DNA from: CAVYVZ01 sp963772065
Lineage (GTDB): Bacteria > Acidobacteriota > Vicinamibacteria > Vicinamibacterales > UBA2999
Length of the DNA: 64,000 bases
Direction: 5' to 3'
Assembly (NCBI GenBank): GCA_963772065.1
Contig: CAVYVZ010000008.1
Location: 1 to 64,000, forward strand
Part shown: positions 56,793-64,000 of the stretch, in pieces
Layout: the number at the start of each line of letters is the position of its first letter
Numbering within the stretch: position 1 is the first letter of the stretch
Translations under genes and position numbers: made by a program
Notes under the pieces: generated by a model
What the model saw: only the letters and a program-made list of their open reading frames with translations
Told to the model about the DNA's origin: nothing
Database searches by the model: none

Positions 56793-57854
56793 CTACCCTC
56801 GGCCCAGGATCGATTCGAGCTCGTCGCCGTGCGCGGCGCGCATGACGGCGTCCGTTCGCGCGAGACGCCCCTGCTGCACGAGGCGCGCGAGCGACTCCTC
56901 GAACGTGAACGAACCCGCCTTCCGCGTGATCGTGATCTCCTGGTGCAGGTGCTGCAACGCGTTCTTTCGGACGTGCTGCCGCGCGCCGTAGCTGACCATC
57001 AGCAGCTCGGCGGCCGGGACCAGCACCGCTGACGTGGTCACTACGAGCGTCTGCGTCAGCACCGCGGCCAGCGCCATCGCGAGCTCCTGGCGGACCGCGT
57101 TCTGCCGCTCCGCCGGGAAGGCGTCGGCGATGCGCGACACCGCGGCCGCGGCGTCCGTGGCGTGCACGGTTGCGAATACCAGATGGCCGGTCTCCGCGGC
57201 GTTGAGCGCGATCCGCATCGTCTCCGGATCGCGCATCTCGCCGACCACGATGACATCCGGAGCCTGCCGCAGCGCGGATCGCAGCGCGGTTGGAAAGTCC
57301 GGCGCATCGATCCCGATCTCGACCTGCTCGACGACGCATTTGCCGTGCGGGTGCTCGTACTCAATCGGATCTTCGATCGTGACGATGTGGCGCTCGGCGC
57401 GGGCATTGATGTCGGCGACGAGCGCGGCAAGCGTCGTGGTCTTGCCGGAACCTGTCGGGCCGCACACGAGCACGAGGCCGCGCGGCAGCCCGGCCAGCAT
57501 GCTGATGTCGTGCGTGAACCCGAGCGCGGCGAGCGCCGGAATCCGCACCGGCAGCGCCCGGATGGCCGCCGCGGCATGCCCGCGCTCACGATGCAGGTTG
57601 ACGCGGAGACGGCCCAGGCCGTCCGGATTCATCGCGAAATCCACCGCCTCGCCGTTGCGATAGCGCGCCTCTGCCGCCGCGGGCACGTGCGGCAGCACGG
57701 AGGCTTCGATCCGCTCGGTGTCCAGCGGCGTATCCGACACGGGAACCAGCCGGCCGCCCGCCCTCACCATCGGCGGCGCCCCTGCCACGAGCAGGAGGTC
57801 GGAGCCCTCGAGCTCACGTACGTGCCGGAGCCAGGTCACGAGGTCGTCTGCCAT
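56793..57854 (-). CDS. pilT: Pilus retraction ATPase PilT-like
   Basis: PilT hexamers retract type IV pili. 353 residues, with an N-terminal PAS-like N1 domain (MADDLVTWLRHVRELEGSDLLLVAGAPP), Walker A CGPTGSGKTT (131-140), ITIEDPIEYEH, Walker B VIVVGEMRDPET, the His box TGHLVFATVHATDAA, and the PilT-specific tail region with ALAAVLTQTLV in place of the tetracysteine of PilB. Start ATG at 57854, which shares its first base with the DASS-transporter stop. The PilT domain order is clear. Confidence 0.92.
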   Translation of the reverse strand: MADDLVTWLRHVRELEGSDLLLVAGAPPMVRAGGRLVPVSDTPLDTERIEASVLPHVPAAAEARYRNGEAVDFAMNPDGLGRLRVNLHRERGHAAAAIRALPVRIPALAALGFTHDISMLAGLPRGLVLVCGPTGSGKTTTLAALVADINARAERHIVTIEDPIEYEHPHGKCVVEQVEIGIDAPDFPTALRSALRQAPDVIVVGEMRDPETMRIALNAAETGHLVFATVHATDAAAAVSRIADAFPAERQNAVRQELAMALAAVLTQTLVVTTSAVLVPAAELLMVSYGARQHVRKNALQHLHQEITITRKAGSFTFEESLARLVQQGRLARTDAVMRAAHGDELESILGRG

Positions 57855-59368
57855 CAGATGACGACCGGCGCGAGGAGCAGCACGAGCGAGACGATGATCA
57901 CGAACGCCACCAGGTCGAGCGCGATGCCGTACTTCATCATGGCGGTAATGGGCACGTAGCCGGAGCTGTACACGATCGCATTCGGCGCCGTGGAGATCGG
58001 CATCATGAAGCCCATGCTCGCGCCGAGCGTGGCGCCAAGCGCGGGCTCCACCGGCCGAACGCCGGCCGCCTGCGCCACGGCAATCGCGATCGGCACGATC
58101 ATGTTGGCCGACGTTGTGTTCGAGGTTGCCTCCGACAGCACGATCGCGGTGGCGGTGAACAACAGCGTCAACGACATCGTGGTTTGCGACGGCAGCTGCG
58201 ACGTGATGCCCTTGCCCATCGCTTCCGCCAGGCCGGTCGAGAACGCGAGCTCGCCCATCGCGAGGCCGCCGCCGTACAGGAAGATGATCCCCCAGTCGAT
58301 TCTGACGGCTTCGTCCCACGTGAGCGTGAACTTGCGGGCGCGCCAATCGACCGGCAGCACGAAGAGCAGAATCGCTCCGAGCATCGCGGCAATGCCCTCT
58401 GGCAGCGACGCCGCGTAAGCTCGCGAGAACGCCGTGTCGCCGACGCCCGCGATGGCAAATATGCCGGGCGCCACCCACAAGAGCACCGTTGCGCCGAACG
58501 CGATCAAGACGTTCCGCTGTCCGCGCGTCGGCGGGCCAAGCCGCGCGAGCTCCTCCTTCACGAGCGCCGTGCTCCCCTCGCCGACCCGTACGCCGCGGAC
58601 ACCGCCGAAATGAAAGAGCGCGCACAGAAACACGAAGAGGAGCACCACCGCGGGCGTGCCGATCGCCATCCACTGAAAGAAGCTGATGTCGATGCCGGCG
58701 ATCCGTTCGAGCATCCCGATGCCGATCAGGTTGGGCGGTGTCCCGACCGGCGTCGCCATGCCGCCGACCGAGGGTCCGAAGGCGGTGATCAGCATCATCG
58801 CAATCGCGAAGCTCCGCACTTTGACGCCCGTGCGCGCGAGGTGCGCGACGATCGAGAGCCCGATCGGAAACATCATCGCCGTCGTGGCGGTGTTGCTGAT
58901 CCACATGGAGAGGGTCGTCGCCACGGCGCCGTACACGAAGAGGATGCGCGGCCCGCTCGCGCCGATCGCGCGCCACGACAGGGCCGTGTACGCAATCCGG
59001 CGGTCGACGCCGTGCACGAACATCGCCTGCGCCAGAATGAAGCTCCCCATGAACAGAAAGATGATGGGATCCGCGAACGGCGCGAGGGCGGTGCGCGCCG
59101 GCGCCACCTGGAACACGACGGCGAGCGCCGGCCCGAGCAGCGCCGTCACGGTGATCGGCAGCGCTTCCGTGATCCACAGCACGAACATCGTCGCCAGGAT
59201 CGCCGCCAGCCGATGCGCGTGCCACGTCAGCGGCAGCGGCGCGGCCAGCATGACGACCAGGATCAAGGGTCCGGCGAACAACCCCGCCGTACGACGCCGG
59301 CGGTTGAACAGCTCTTCGCTGGGTGAGTAGACCTCCACGCCCGCCAGCGCCTCATGAAAGGTCCTCAC
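57854..59368 (-). CDS. DASS-family (SLC13) divalent anion:Na+ symporter-like transporter
   Basis: A 504-residue integral membrane protein of the DASS family, which moves dicarboxylates, sulfate or phosphate with sodium. Both signature clefts are seen: SNTATTAMMFPIGLSIV (first) and EATSNTTSANMIVPIAIAVA (second). PVGTPPNLIGIG and SISTAPNAIVYSSG-like (here MPISTAPNAIVYSSG) form the substrate hairpins. Start GTG at 59368 overlaps the dapF stop as GTGA. Substrate cannot be told. Confidence 0.9.
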   Translation of the reverse strand: MRTFHEALAGVEVYSPSEELFNRRRRTAGLFAGPLILVVMLAAPLPLTWHAHRLAAILATMFVLWITEALPITVTALLGPALAVVFQVAPARTALAPFADPIIFLFMGSFILAQAMFVHGVDRRIAYTALSWRAIGASGPRILFVYGAVATTLSMWISNTATTAMMFPIGLSIVAHLARTGVKVRSFAIAMMLITAFGPSVGGMATPVGTPPNLIGIGMLERIAGIDISFFQWMAIGTPAVVLLFVFLCALFHFGGVRGVRVGEGSTALVKEELARLGPPTRGQRNVLIAFGATVLLWVAPGIFAIAGVGDTAFSRAYAASLPEGIAAMLGAILLFVLPVDWRARKFTLTWDEAVRIDWGIIFLYGGGLAMGELAFSTGLAEAMGKGITSQLPSQTTMSLTLLFTATAIVLSEATSNTTSANMIVPIAIAVAQAAGVRPVEPALGATLGASMGFMMPISTAPNAIVYSSGYVPITAMMKYGIALDLVAFVIIVSLVLLLAPVVI

Positions 59369-60156
59369 GTCAGCCAGTGCCCTTCGAAAACGACCTCCGC
59401 CCATCCGGTGAGATACACACCGTCGTCGCGCCATTCGACGCGCTGCGTGCCGCCGGGCGCAATCACATCGAGCGCGCGGGCCGCACCTCCATGCGCGGCG
59501 GCGGCAACCCCGGACGCCGAGGCGCCCGTGCCCGACGCCAGCGTCGGGCCGACGCCGCGTTCCCAGATCAGGATGCGGACGCGATCGGGCGCTTCGACCT
59601 GGGCGAACTCCACGTTCGTGCCGGCGGGAAACATCGGGTGGGTTGCGAGCGCCGGGCCGAACCGTTGGAAGTCGTCGGCATCCGGCAGCGGCCCGAGGAC
59701 GACGCATTGTGGGTTGCCCATCGAGAGCGCGCTCGCTGTCAGCGTTCGGCCAAGAACGGGAATCTGCACCTGCCGAACGTTTTCCGGAGGGCCGAGCGCG
59801 GCCCGGAACGTATAACGTTCCCCCTCGATCGACAGGAGCTCGAGCGTTTTGACTCCGGCATCGGTATCCGCCGTCACCACGGCGCCGAGCGGGAGGCGCT
59901 GCGCGCGTGCGACCAGGGCCGCGAGGCATCGGAGGCCGTTGCCGGAAAGCTCCGATGGACTGCCGTCGGCATTCAGCAGCTTCATCGTGGCCGTGCGTGG
60001 CCCGAGCGCGTAGAAGATCAGTCCGTCTGCTCCAACGCCGCGATGCCGATCGCACATGGCCCGCGCGAGCTCCGCGGCATCGCTGCCGACCTCATCGCGC
60101 GGAACGAACAGGAAGTCGTTGCCGAACGCGTGCGCCTTGGCAATCGTCAGCGGCAT
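59365..60156 (-). CDS. dapF: Diaminopimelate epimerase-like, second catalytic Cys replaced by Ser
   Basis: DapF interconverts LL- and meso-diaminopimelate in lysine and peptidoglycan synthesis. 263 residues with HAFGNDFLFV, the first catalytic Cys in SGNGLRCLA (Cys77), NPQCVVLG and ERGVGPTLASGTGASAS. In DapF the last motif is normally GTGACA, with the second catalytic Cys; here it is GTGASA, Ser213 (codon TCG). The enzyme may be impaired or may have another role. It overlaps the porin-like gene by one base (TGATG). Confidence 0.88.
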   Translation of the reverse strand: MPLTIAKAHAFGNDFLFVPRDEVGSDAAELARAMCDRHRGVGADGLIFYALGPRTATMKLLNADGSPSELSGNGLRCLAALVARAQRLPLGAVVTADTDAGVKTLELLSIEGERYTFRAALGPPENVRQVQIPVLGRTLTASALSMGNPQCVVLGPLPDADDFQRFGPALATHPMFPAGTNVEFAQVEAPDRVRILIWERGVGPTLASGTGASASGVAAAAHGGAARALDVIAPGGTQRVEWRDDGVYLTGWAEVVFEGHWLT

Positions 60157-60992
60157 CAGGGCAGCCGGAACGCGTCGAACACGTACGTCGCGCCCACCAT
60201 GAACCCGATGCCCGGGTCGCGCGACGTCAGGCCAATCACGATGCCCGCATCGAGCCGCGTCAGGCCCTGCGTGTAGCGGCCGCCGAAGCGCAGCGCCGAT
60301 CGGCTCTCCGTGCCCACGGGAGGCACGCCGCTGGCCACATCCGCGCGGCCGTTCACCTCGCCGACAACCTCGATGGCGTTCGTCAGCGCGCGAGCGAACG
60401 ACAGGCCGTACGCCAGCACGTCATTCTGCCGATCGCCGCGCGTGGGATCGCCCAGAATCCCGAGGCCCACGTTGCCGACGACGCGGATCGACTGCACCGT
60501 TTTCGCCACCAGGCCCGTCACGTAGAAATCCGTCGTGTCGAGCCCGATGCCGTTCTCGTTCGACGCGTTCGGGAGCTTCGTCGCGAACCGGACGCCGAGC
60601 GAGGGCCTGCGAGTCCCCTCCCCCAGGATGCGGACCTTGGTGGCGATGACGACATCCTCGATGTCCGACGTGCTCGTTCCATCGACATCGAGCATGTCCG
60701 ACAGCGGCGCGGGCCGCCGGTCGGTGATCGACAGGTTGTTGAACAGGCCGCCATCGATCTGCAGCTCCGCGATCGAGCTCAGGCCGACGCTGATGCCGAT
60801 GAGAGGCGCCCGCAGCAGGTTTCCCGTGAGGCCCGATGCGGGAAACAGCACATCGCGGTTGTAGTCGATGCCGCCCTCGAGGAGGACGCGGCCGGCGCCG
60901 ATCGTTTCCGGATCTTCGGTGACGAGAGGACGCTGCTGCGCCATCGCCGGCGTCGCAGCGAGCACGAGAACACCCAGGATCGCTAGTCGCAT
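60156..60992 (-). CDS. Putative outer-membrane beta-barrel protein
   Basis: The 278-residue product has a signal peptide (MRLAILGVLVLAATPAMAQQ) and then alternating polar/hydrophobic strands with Gly and aromatic turns: GRVLLEGGIDYNRDVLF, LIGISVGLSSIAELQIDGG, SLGVRFATKLPN, YGLSFARALTNAIEVVGEVNG, and it ends with a strand finishing in FDAFRLP (aromatic-containing, as in barrel C-termini). It looks like a transporter-type or surface-anchoring barrel, perhaps of the MetA-pathway-of-phenol (DUF) type. It overlaps the CPBP gene 3' end by 10 nt. Confidence 0.65.
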   Translation of the reverse strand: MRLAILGVLVLAATPAMAQQRPLVTEDPETIGAGRVLLEGGIDYNRDVLFPASGLTGNLLRAPLIGISVGLSSIAELQIDGGLFNNLSITDRRPAPLSDMLDVDGTSTSDIEDVVIATKVRILGEGTRRPSLGVRFATKLPNASNENGIGLDTTDFYVTGLVAKTVQSIRVVGNVGLGILGDPTRGDRQNDVLAYGLSFARALTNAIEVVGEVNGRADVASGVPPVGTESRSALRFGGRYTQGLTRLDAGIVIGLTSRDPGIGFMVGATYVFDAFRLP

Positions 60993-61537
60993 ATGTTCGT
61001 TGGACCGTACCTTACGTATGCCAGCGCGAGCGCGTCGTACACCGCGTGCGCCACGATCGGCGCCAGCAGGCCGCCAGTCTCCACCATCAGCCATCCAAAC
61101 AACGCACCGATGCACGCGGCCCAGCATCCGTAGCCGATGAAGCCGCGGCCACCGACGTGCACGGCGCCAAAGATCGCACTCGCCGCCGGCAGCCCCACGA
61201 GCGGCTGAAGCACGCCCCGGAACAGGAGCTCTTCAGCCGCGCCGGCGAGCACGCTCACCGTGACGATCTGCGTCCCGTTCACGTGCTCGAACAGCGGCCG
61301 CACGATGACACGGCACACGTGCCGGAGCGAGTCGCCGGGCCAGCGGTTTCCGCGGGCGCGCAGCAGCGTCAGGTTCATCGCCGCCAGCGCCACGGCGGCC
61401 CCGACCCCCCAGAGCACTCCCGCCACGGGATTGCCCAACGTCAGCGGCAGCTGGACGTACCAGGCGCTCGCGTACACGATGACGAGCAGAATCCCTTCGC
61501 CCAGCACGACGATTGGCAGGATGCGGCGAGGGTCCAC
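60983..61537 (-). CDS. CPBP-family intramembrane metalloprotease (CAAX prenyl protease-like)
   Basis: A 184-residue integral membrane protein with the Abi/CPBP motifs: AAEELLFRG (EExxxR), SAIFGAVH (FxxxH) and HAVYDALALAY (HxxxB) in hydrophobic helices. CPBP proteases cleave membrane proteins or peptides; some confer bacteriocin immunity. Its 5' end is 2 nt from the dtd stop, so the two are coupled. Confidence 0.88.
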   Translation of the reverse strand: MDPRRILPIVVLGEGILLVIVYASAWYVQLPLTLGNPVAGVLWGVGAAVALAAMNLTLLRARGNRWPGDSLRHVCRVIVRPLFEHVNGTQIVTVSVLAGAAEELLFRGVLQPLVGLPAASAIFGAVHVGGRGFIGYGCWAACIGALFGWLMVETGGLLAPIVAHAVYDALALAYVRYGPTNICD

Positions 61538-61538
61538 G

Positions 61539-61991
61539 TCAGAACGTTTTCTTGCTGTCCAGGAGGAGCGTGACGGGACCGTCGTTCACCAGCTCGACCC
61601 GCATCATGGCCTGGAACTCGCCGGTCGCCACCGGCACCGAAGCCGCGCGCAATTCTCTCACGAGATCTTCGTAGAGCGCGCGCGCCCGATCGGGAGCTGC
61701 GGCCTCGATGAACGAAGGCCGGCGCTGGCCCCGGGCGTCGCCGAAGAGCGTGAACTGCGAGACGACCAGCACCGACCCGCCGACATCGGCGACGGATCGA
61801 TCGATGTCCTTTCCTTCGGCCCCCTGGAAGAGCCGAAGCGTCGCGATTTTTCCGGCGAGATACGTCGCGTCCTCCTGTCTATCGTCCTTACCGACGCCGA
61901 CAAGCACCAGAAGGCCGTGGCCGATCTCGCCAACCACGCGATCGTCCACGCGAACGCGTGCTTCCGTTACGCGCTGCACCACCGCGCGCAC
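61539..61991 (-). CDS. dtd: D-aminoacyl-tRNA deacylase
   Basis: Dtd removes D-amino acids (and glycine) mis-attached to tRNA. 150 residues: VRAVVQRVTEARVRVD from the GTG at 61991, GGSVLVVSQFTLFGDARGQRRPSF in the middle, and the conserved DGPVTLLLDSKK at the C-terminus, with FQAMM. All fit the family and length. Start GTG overlaps the ttcA stop by 1 nt. Confidence 0.95.
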   Translation of the reverse strand: MRAVVQRVTEARVRVDDRVVGEIGHGLLVLVGVGKDDRQEDATYLAGKIATLRLFQGAEGKDIDRSVADVGGSVLVVSQFTLFGDARGQRRPSFIEAAAPDRARALYEDLVRELRAASVPVATGEFQAMMRVELVNDGPVTLLLDSKKTF

Positions 61992-62815
61992 TAGCGTGCG
62001 ATCTGCAGAAGGGAGCCTTCTTCGCCGAGGCGCTCTGCGATGCTGTCGCGCAGCTCGCCGCTCGGGTTCAGGCGCGTGTCGAGGAGGTGACGGGGCATGA
62101 CATTGCCGAGGGCCTTGAGCATCGACTGCTTCACGCCTGGATGCTCTCGCTCGAGGTCGAGGATCAAGCGCTTCACGCGCTGGCGCTGGAGGCTCAGGTC
62201 GCCGCACGCCGGGCAGCAGCAACCGATGATTGGCAGCTCGCGCTCCTTGGTGTACGCCCGTGCCTCGTCTTCCGTCACGTAGGCGAACGGCCGGATCACG
62301 ACGTGTTCGCCGGTGTCGGAGACCAGCCGGGCGGGCATCGCCTTCAGCGCTCCGGCGAAGAACAGGTTGAGGAGCAGCGTTTCGATGAAGTCATCGAGAT
62401 GGTGGCCGAGCGCAATCTTGGTCGCGCCAACCTCGTGCGCCAGCCGATAGAGGACGCCGCGCCGCAGCCGCGCGCACAGGGAGCACGGCGTCGCGTTCGC
62501 CTCGAGGATGTCGTCCATGACCTCCCCGATGGTGGTGTGCTCGATCTTCAACTCCCAGCCATGCTCGGCGCACGTCGCCGCGATGAGGTCGTGCTTGTAT
62601 TCCTTGTAGCCCGAGTCGACGTTGACCGACACAATCGTGAAGTCGATTGGCGCCTTCTTCCGTAGGACATCGAGCATCTGGAGGAGCGCCCAGCTGTCCT
62701 TCCCTCCGGACAAGCCGACCATCACGCGGTCGCCGTCTTCAATCAGGTTGAAGTCGGTGATCGCTTTCGTGGTCTTCTTCGCGATTCTGGCTTCGAGCGC
62801 GCTCCGATACGACAT
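61991..62815 (-). CDS. ttcA: tRNA 2-thiocytidine(32) synthetase TtcA
   Basis: TtcA thiolates C32 in some tRNAs using an iron-sulfur cluster. 274 residues: PP-loop VGLSGGKDS (33-41), ATPCSLCARLRRG (first Cys pair for the cluster), GHHLDD, and CCCPACGDLSLQRQRVK (second set). Length is normal. It leads the ttcA-dtd-CPBP row, with overlap or tiny gaps at each joint. Confidence 0.93.
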   Translation of the reverse strand: MSYRSALEARIAKKTTKAITDFNLIEDGDRVMVGLSGGKDSWALLQMLDVLRKKAPIDFTIVSVNVDSGYKEYKHDLIAATCAEHGWELKIEHTTIGEVMDDILEANATPCSLCARLRRGVLYRLAHEVGATKIALGHHLDDFIETLLLNLFFAGALKAMPARLVSDTGEHVVIRPFAYVTEDEARAYTKERELPIIGCCCPACGDLSLQRQRVKRLILDLEREHPGVKQSMLKALGNVMPRHLLDTRLNPSGELRDSIAERLGEEGSLLQIAR

Positions 62816-62855
62816 TCGCCTTTCAGTGTAACCTGCCCGCTACCCTGGTTCCGAG

Positions 62856-63605
62856 TTATGCGGTTGCCTCGCGCACTTCGCGTATTTCGTAGAGCGGCTC
62901 GGCGGCCGTCTCCTCTTCGAGCGCCTCGCGCATCAGACGGCGGAGCGTCAGGAGATCGCCGATCACCCGGAACGTGCGGGACAGACCGTACTTCGATCGT
63001 CCGTGCTGCCGAGGGCGATGCGTGACCTCCAGCTCCGTCACGCGAGGGCCAATCTGACTGGCCAGGGCCGGCAGGTATCGGTGCATGCCGTGGCGCAGCT
63101 TCAGCGGCTTCACGACCTCCGCCCGGAACATTTTGAGCGAGCAGCCGTTGTCGTGGAGCCAGATCCCGGTGACGAGTCCAATCAACCAGTTCGCCACGAC
63201 GGACGGCACGTGCCGCGTGAGGAAATCGTCCTTTCGCTTCCTCCGCCACCCCACGACGACATCGTGCGTGGACGCGAGGCTCAACATGCGGGGAATGTCG
63301 TTCGGATCGTTCTGCAGGTCGCCATCGCAGGTGACGATGAGGCGTCCGCGCGCGCGGGCAAAGCCGGCCGCGAATGCCGCCGTCTGGCCGAAATTCCGCC
63401 GGAACCGGACGACCCGTACGAACGGGTCGCGGCTCTGAACCTCGACGAGCTTCCCGAACGTTCCGTCGCCGCTGCCATCGTCGACCATGATGATCTCGTA
63501 GGCCGCGCCGGTGCGGCGCAGCACCGACGTGAGCTCCGCGTGCAATGGCTCGACGTTGCGCTCCTCGTCCATGAGGGGAATGACGATGGAGATGTCGGGG
63601 ATCAC
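62856..63605 (-). CDS. Family 2 glycosyltransferase (DPM1/GtrB-like)
   Basis: A 249-residue GT-A transferase: VIPLMDEERNVEPLHAEL, MVDDGSGDGTF, the DXD-like TCDGDLQNDP, and the C-terminal HRPRQHGRSKYGLSRTF, a pattern of undecaprenyl-phosphate glycosyltransferases of the DPM/GtrB type. I see no C-terminal membrane helices, so it may act as a cytoplasmic, membrane-associated transferase. The start GTG at 63605 overlaps the next gene's stop as GTGA; an in-frame ATG at 63635 would be further into it. Confidence 0.88.
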   Translation of the reverse strand: MIPDISIVIPLMDEERNVEPLHAELTSVLRRTGAAYEIIMVDDGSGDGTFGKLVEVQSRDPFVRVVRFRRNFGQTAAFAAGFARARGRLIVTCDGDLQNDPNDIPRMLSLASTHDVVVGWRRKRKDDFLTRHVPSVVANWLIGLVTGIWLHDNGCSLKMFRAEVVKPLKLRHGMHRYLPALASQIGPRVTELEVTHRPRQHGRSKYGLSRTFRVIGDLLTLRRLMREALEEETAAEPLYEIREVREATA

Positions 63606-64000
63606 GGCTTTGAATTGTAGCGATTCCAGCCCCACCAGCCGAGTGCGCCGAGCGCCAGGAGCGCCGCGAGCGCGATCGCCACGACGCGGCCCTTCGTACG
63701 CATCAGCTCGAGCGCGACATCGCCAAAGTAGATGGCCAGAACGCCGAGGGCGAGGTATCGCGCGCCCCGAGCCGCCGCGATGGCAATTACGAACTGGAGC
63801 GGGCGCACGCCGGCGACGCCGGCCAGCAGCACGAAGAGCTTGAAGGGGGCGGGCGGCGGCAGAATCGCCGGGATCATGAGCGCCATCAGACCGTGACGCT
63901 TATAGAGCGCCAGCGCCCGCTCGACGCTTTTTGCGGGGGCGCGTCTGCTGAGGAACGCCTCGCCGCCTTTCTCCGCCAGGTAGTAGATCGCGTAGCAGCC
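63602..64000 (-). CDS. DedA/YqaA-family (SNARE-associated) membrane protein, truncated by the window edge
   Basis: The 3' 132 codons of a membrane protein: GCYAIYYLAEKGGEAFLSRR, YKRHGLMALMIPAILPPPAPFKLFVLLAG and VIAIAAARGARYLALG, which hold the P-P-x-P-F-K turn of VTT-domain proteins and several hydrophobic helices, ending LGWWGWNRYNSKP. The 5' end lies outside the window. It is coupled to the glycosyltransferase by a GTGA overlap. DedA-type proteins act as lipid carriers or flippases. Confidence 0.8.
   Translation of the reverse strand, partial: GCYAIYYLAEKGGEAFLSRRAPAKSVERALALYKRHGLMALMIPAILPPPAPFKLFVLLAGVAGVRPLQFVIAIAAARGARYLALGVLAIYFGDVALELMRTKGRVVAIALAALLALGALGWWGWNRYNSKP

Overview
The window is a GC-rich bacterial chromosome segment with densely packed genes and many 4-nt stop/start overlaps. 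The gene content is typical of Acidobacteriota, probably near the class Vicinamibacteria: a hybrid type IV pilus/type II secretion operon whose secretin ends in a cohesin-like domain, sigma-54-type activators, an NtrC-like regulator, and scattered PilT, PilZ, GspH and ComEA genes. The lineage is inferred from gene style only; there is no rRNA or tRNA gene here. About ten genes are broken by single-base indels, often in homopolymers and often compensating. This looks like consensus error in a draft assembly rather than decay, and I annotate those genes as full-span CDSs with the breaks described.

Layout. 1-8.5 kb (minus): pilC-pilB-pilM-pilN-pilO-pilP-like-secretin-gspG, an export/pilus machine in one overlapping operon. 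8.6-11.6 kb: a lipoprotein gene divergent from a two-gene bacterial microcompartment (BMC) module, a BMC-H shell protein plus an acylating aldehyde dehydrogenase. 11.7-19.3 kb: lytic transglycosylase with LysM, Nudix hydrolase, a ~909-residue coiled-coil protein, a ComM-type AAA+ protein and an M23 peptidase. 19.4-29.8 kb: secA and guaB, then fkbM-type methyltransferase, tsaE, bifunctional NAD(P)HX repair enzyme, a class IV aminotransferase and an unusual 693-residue protein with a class V PLP-enzyme fold. 30-34.3 kb (minus): glycine cleavage operon gcvT-gcvH-gcvP, with gcvP as one chain. 34.4-37.4 kb: a regulator-permease-ATPase operon led by an AAA+ activator with an altered GAFTGA loop. 37.5-40.3 kb: NTF2-like protein, PilZ, GspH-like pseudopilin, ComEA with a structured leader, and two small proteins. 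40.3-46 kb: sugar epimerase, amidohydrolase, the RNase P RNA gene (rnpB), a TPR lipoprotein and an NtrC-family response regulator. 46-56 kb (all minus): HtrA protease, ligA, polyprenyl synthase, tatD, an EEP nuclease, metG, larC and radC. 56-64 kb: DUF4398-like lipoprotein, then pilT, a DASS transporter, dapF, an outer-membrane-like protein, a CPBP protease, dtd, ttcA, a family 2 glycosyltransferase and a truncated DedA/YqaA-type membrane protein.

The least explained content is the minimal BMC module with an aldehyde dehydrogenase carrying a C-terminal extension, the 693-residue PLP-fold protein with an unknown N-terminal half, DapF with Ser replacing its second catalytic Cys, and compact non-coding elements: an ATCGAT cluster at 45.9-46.0 kb, a comEA leader hairpin, a palindrome in front of the AAA+ regulator, and three short repeat tracts.
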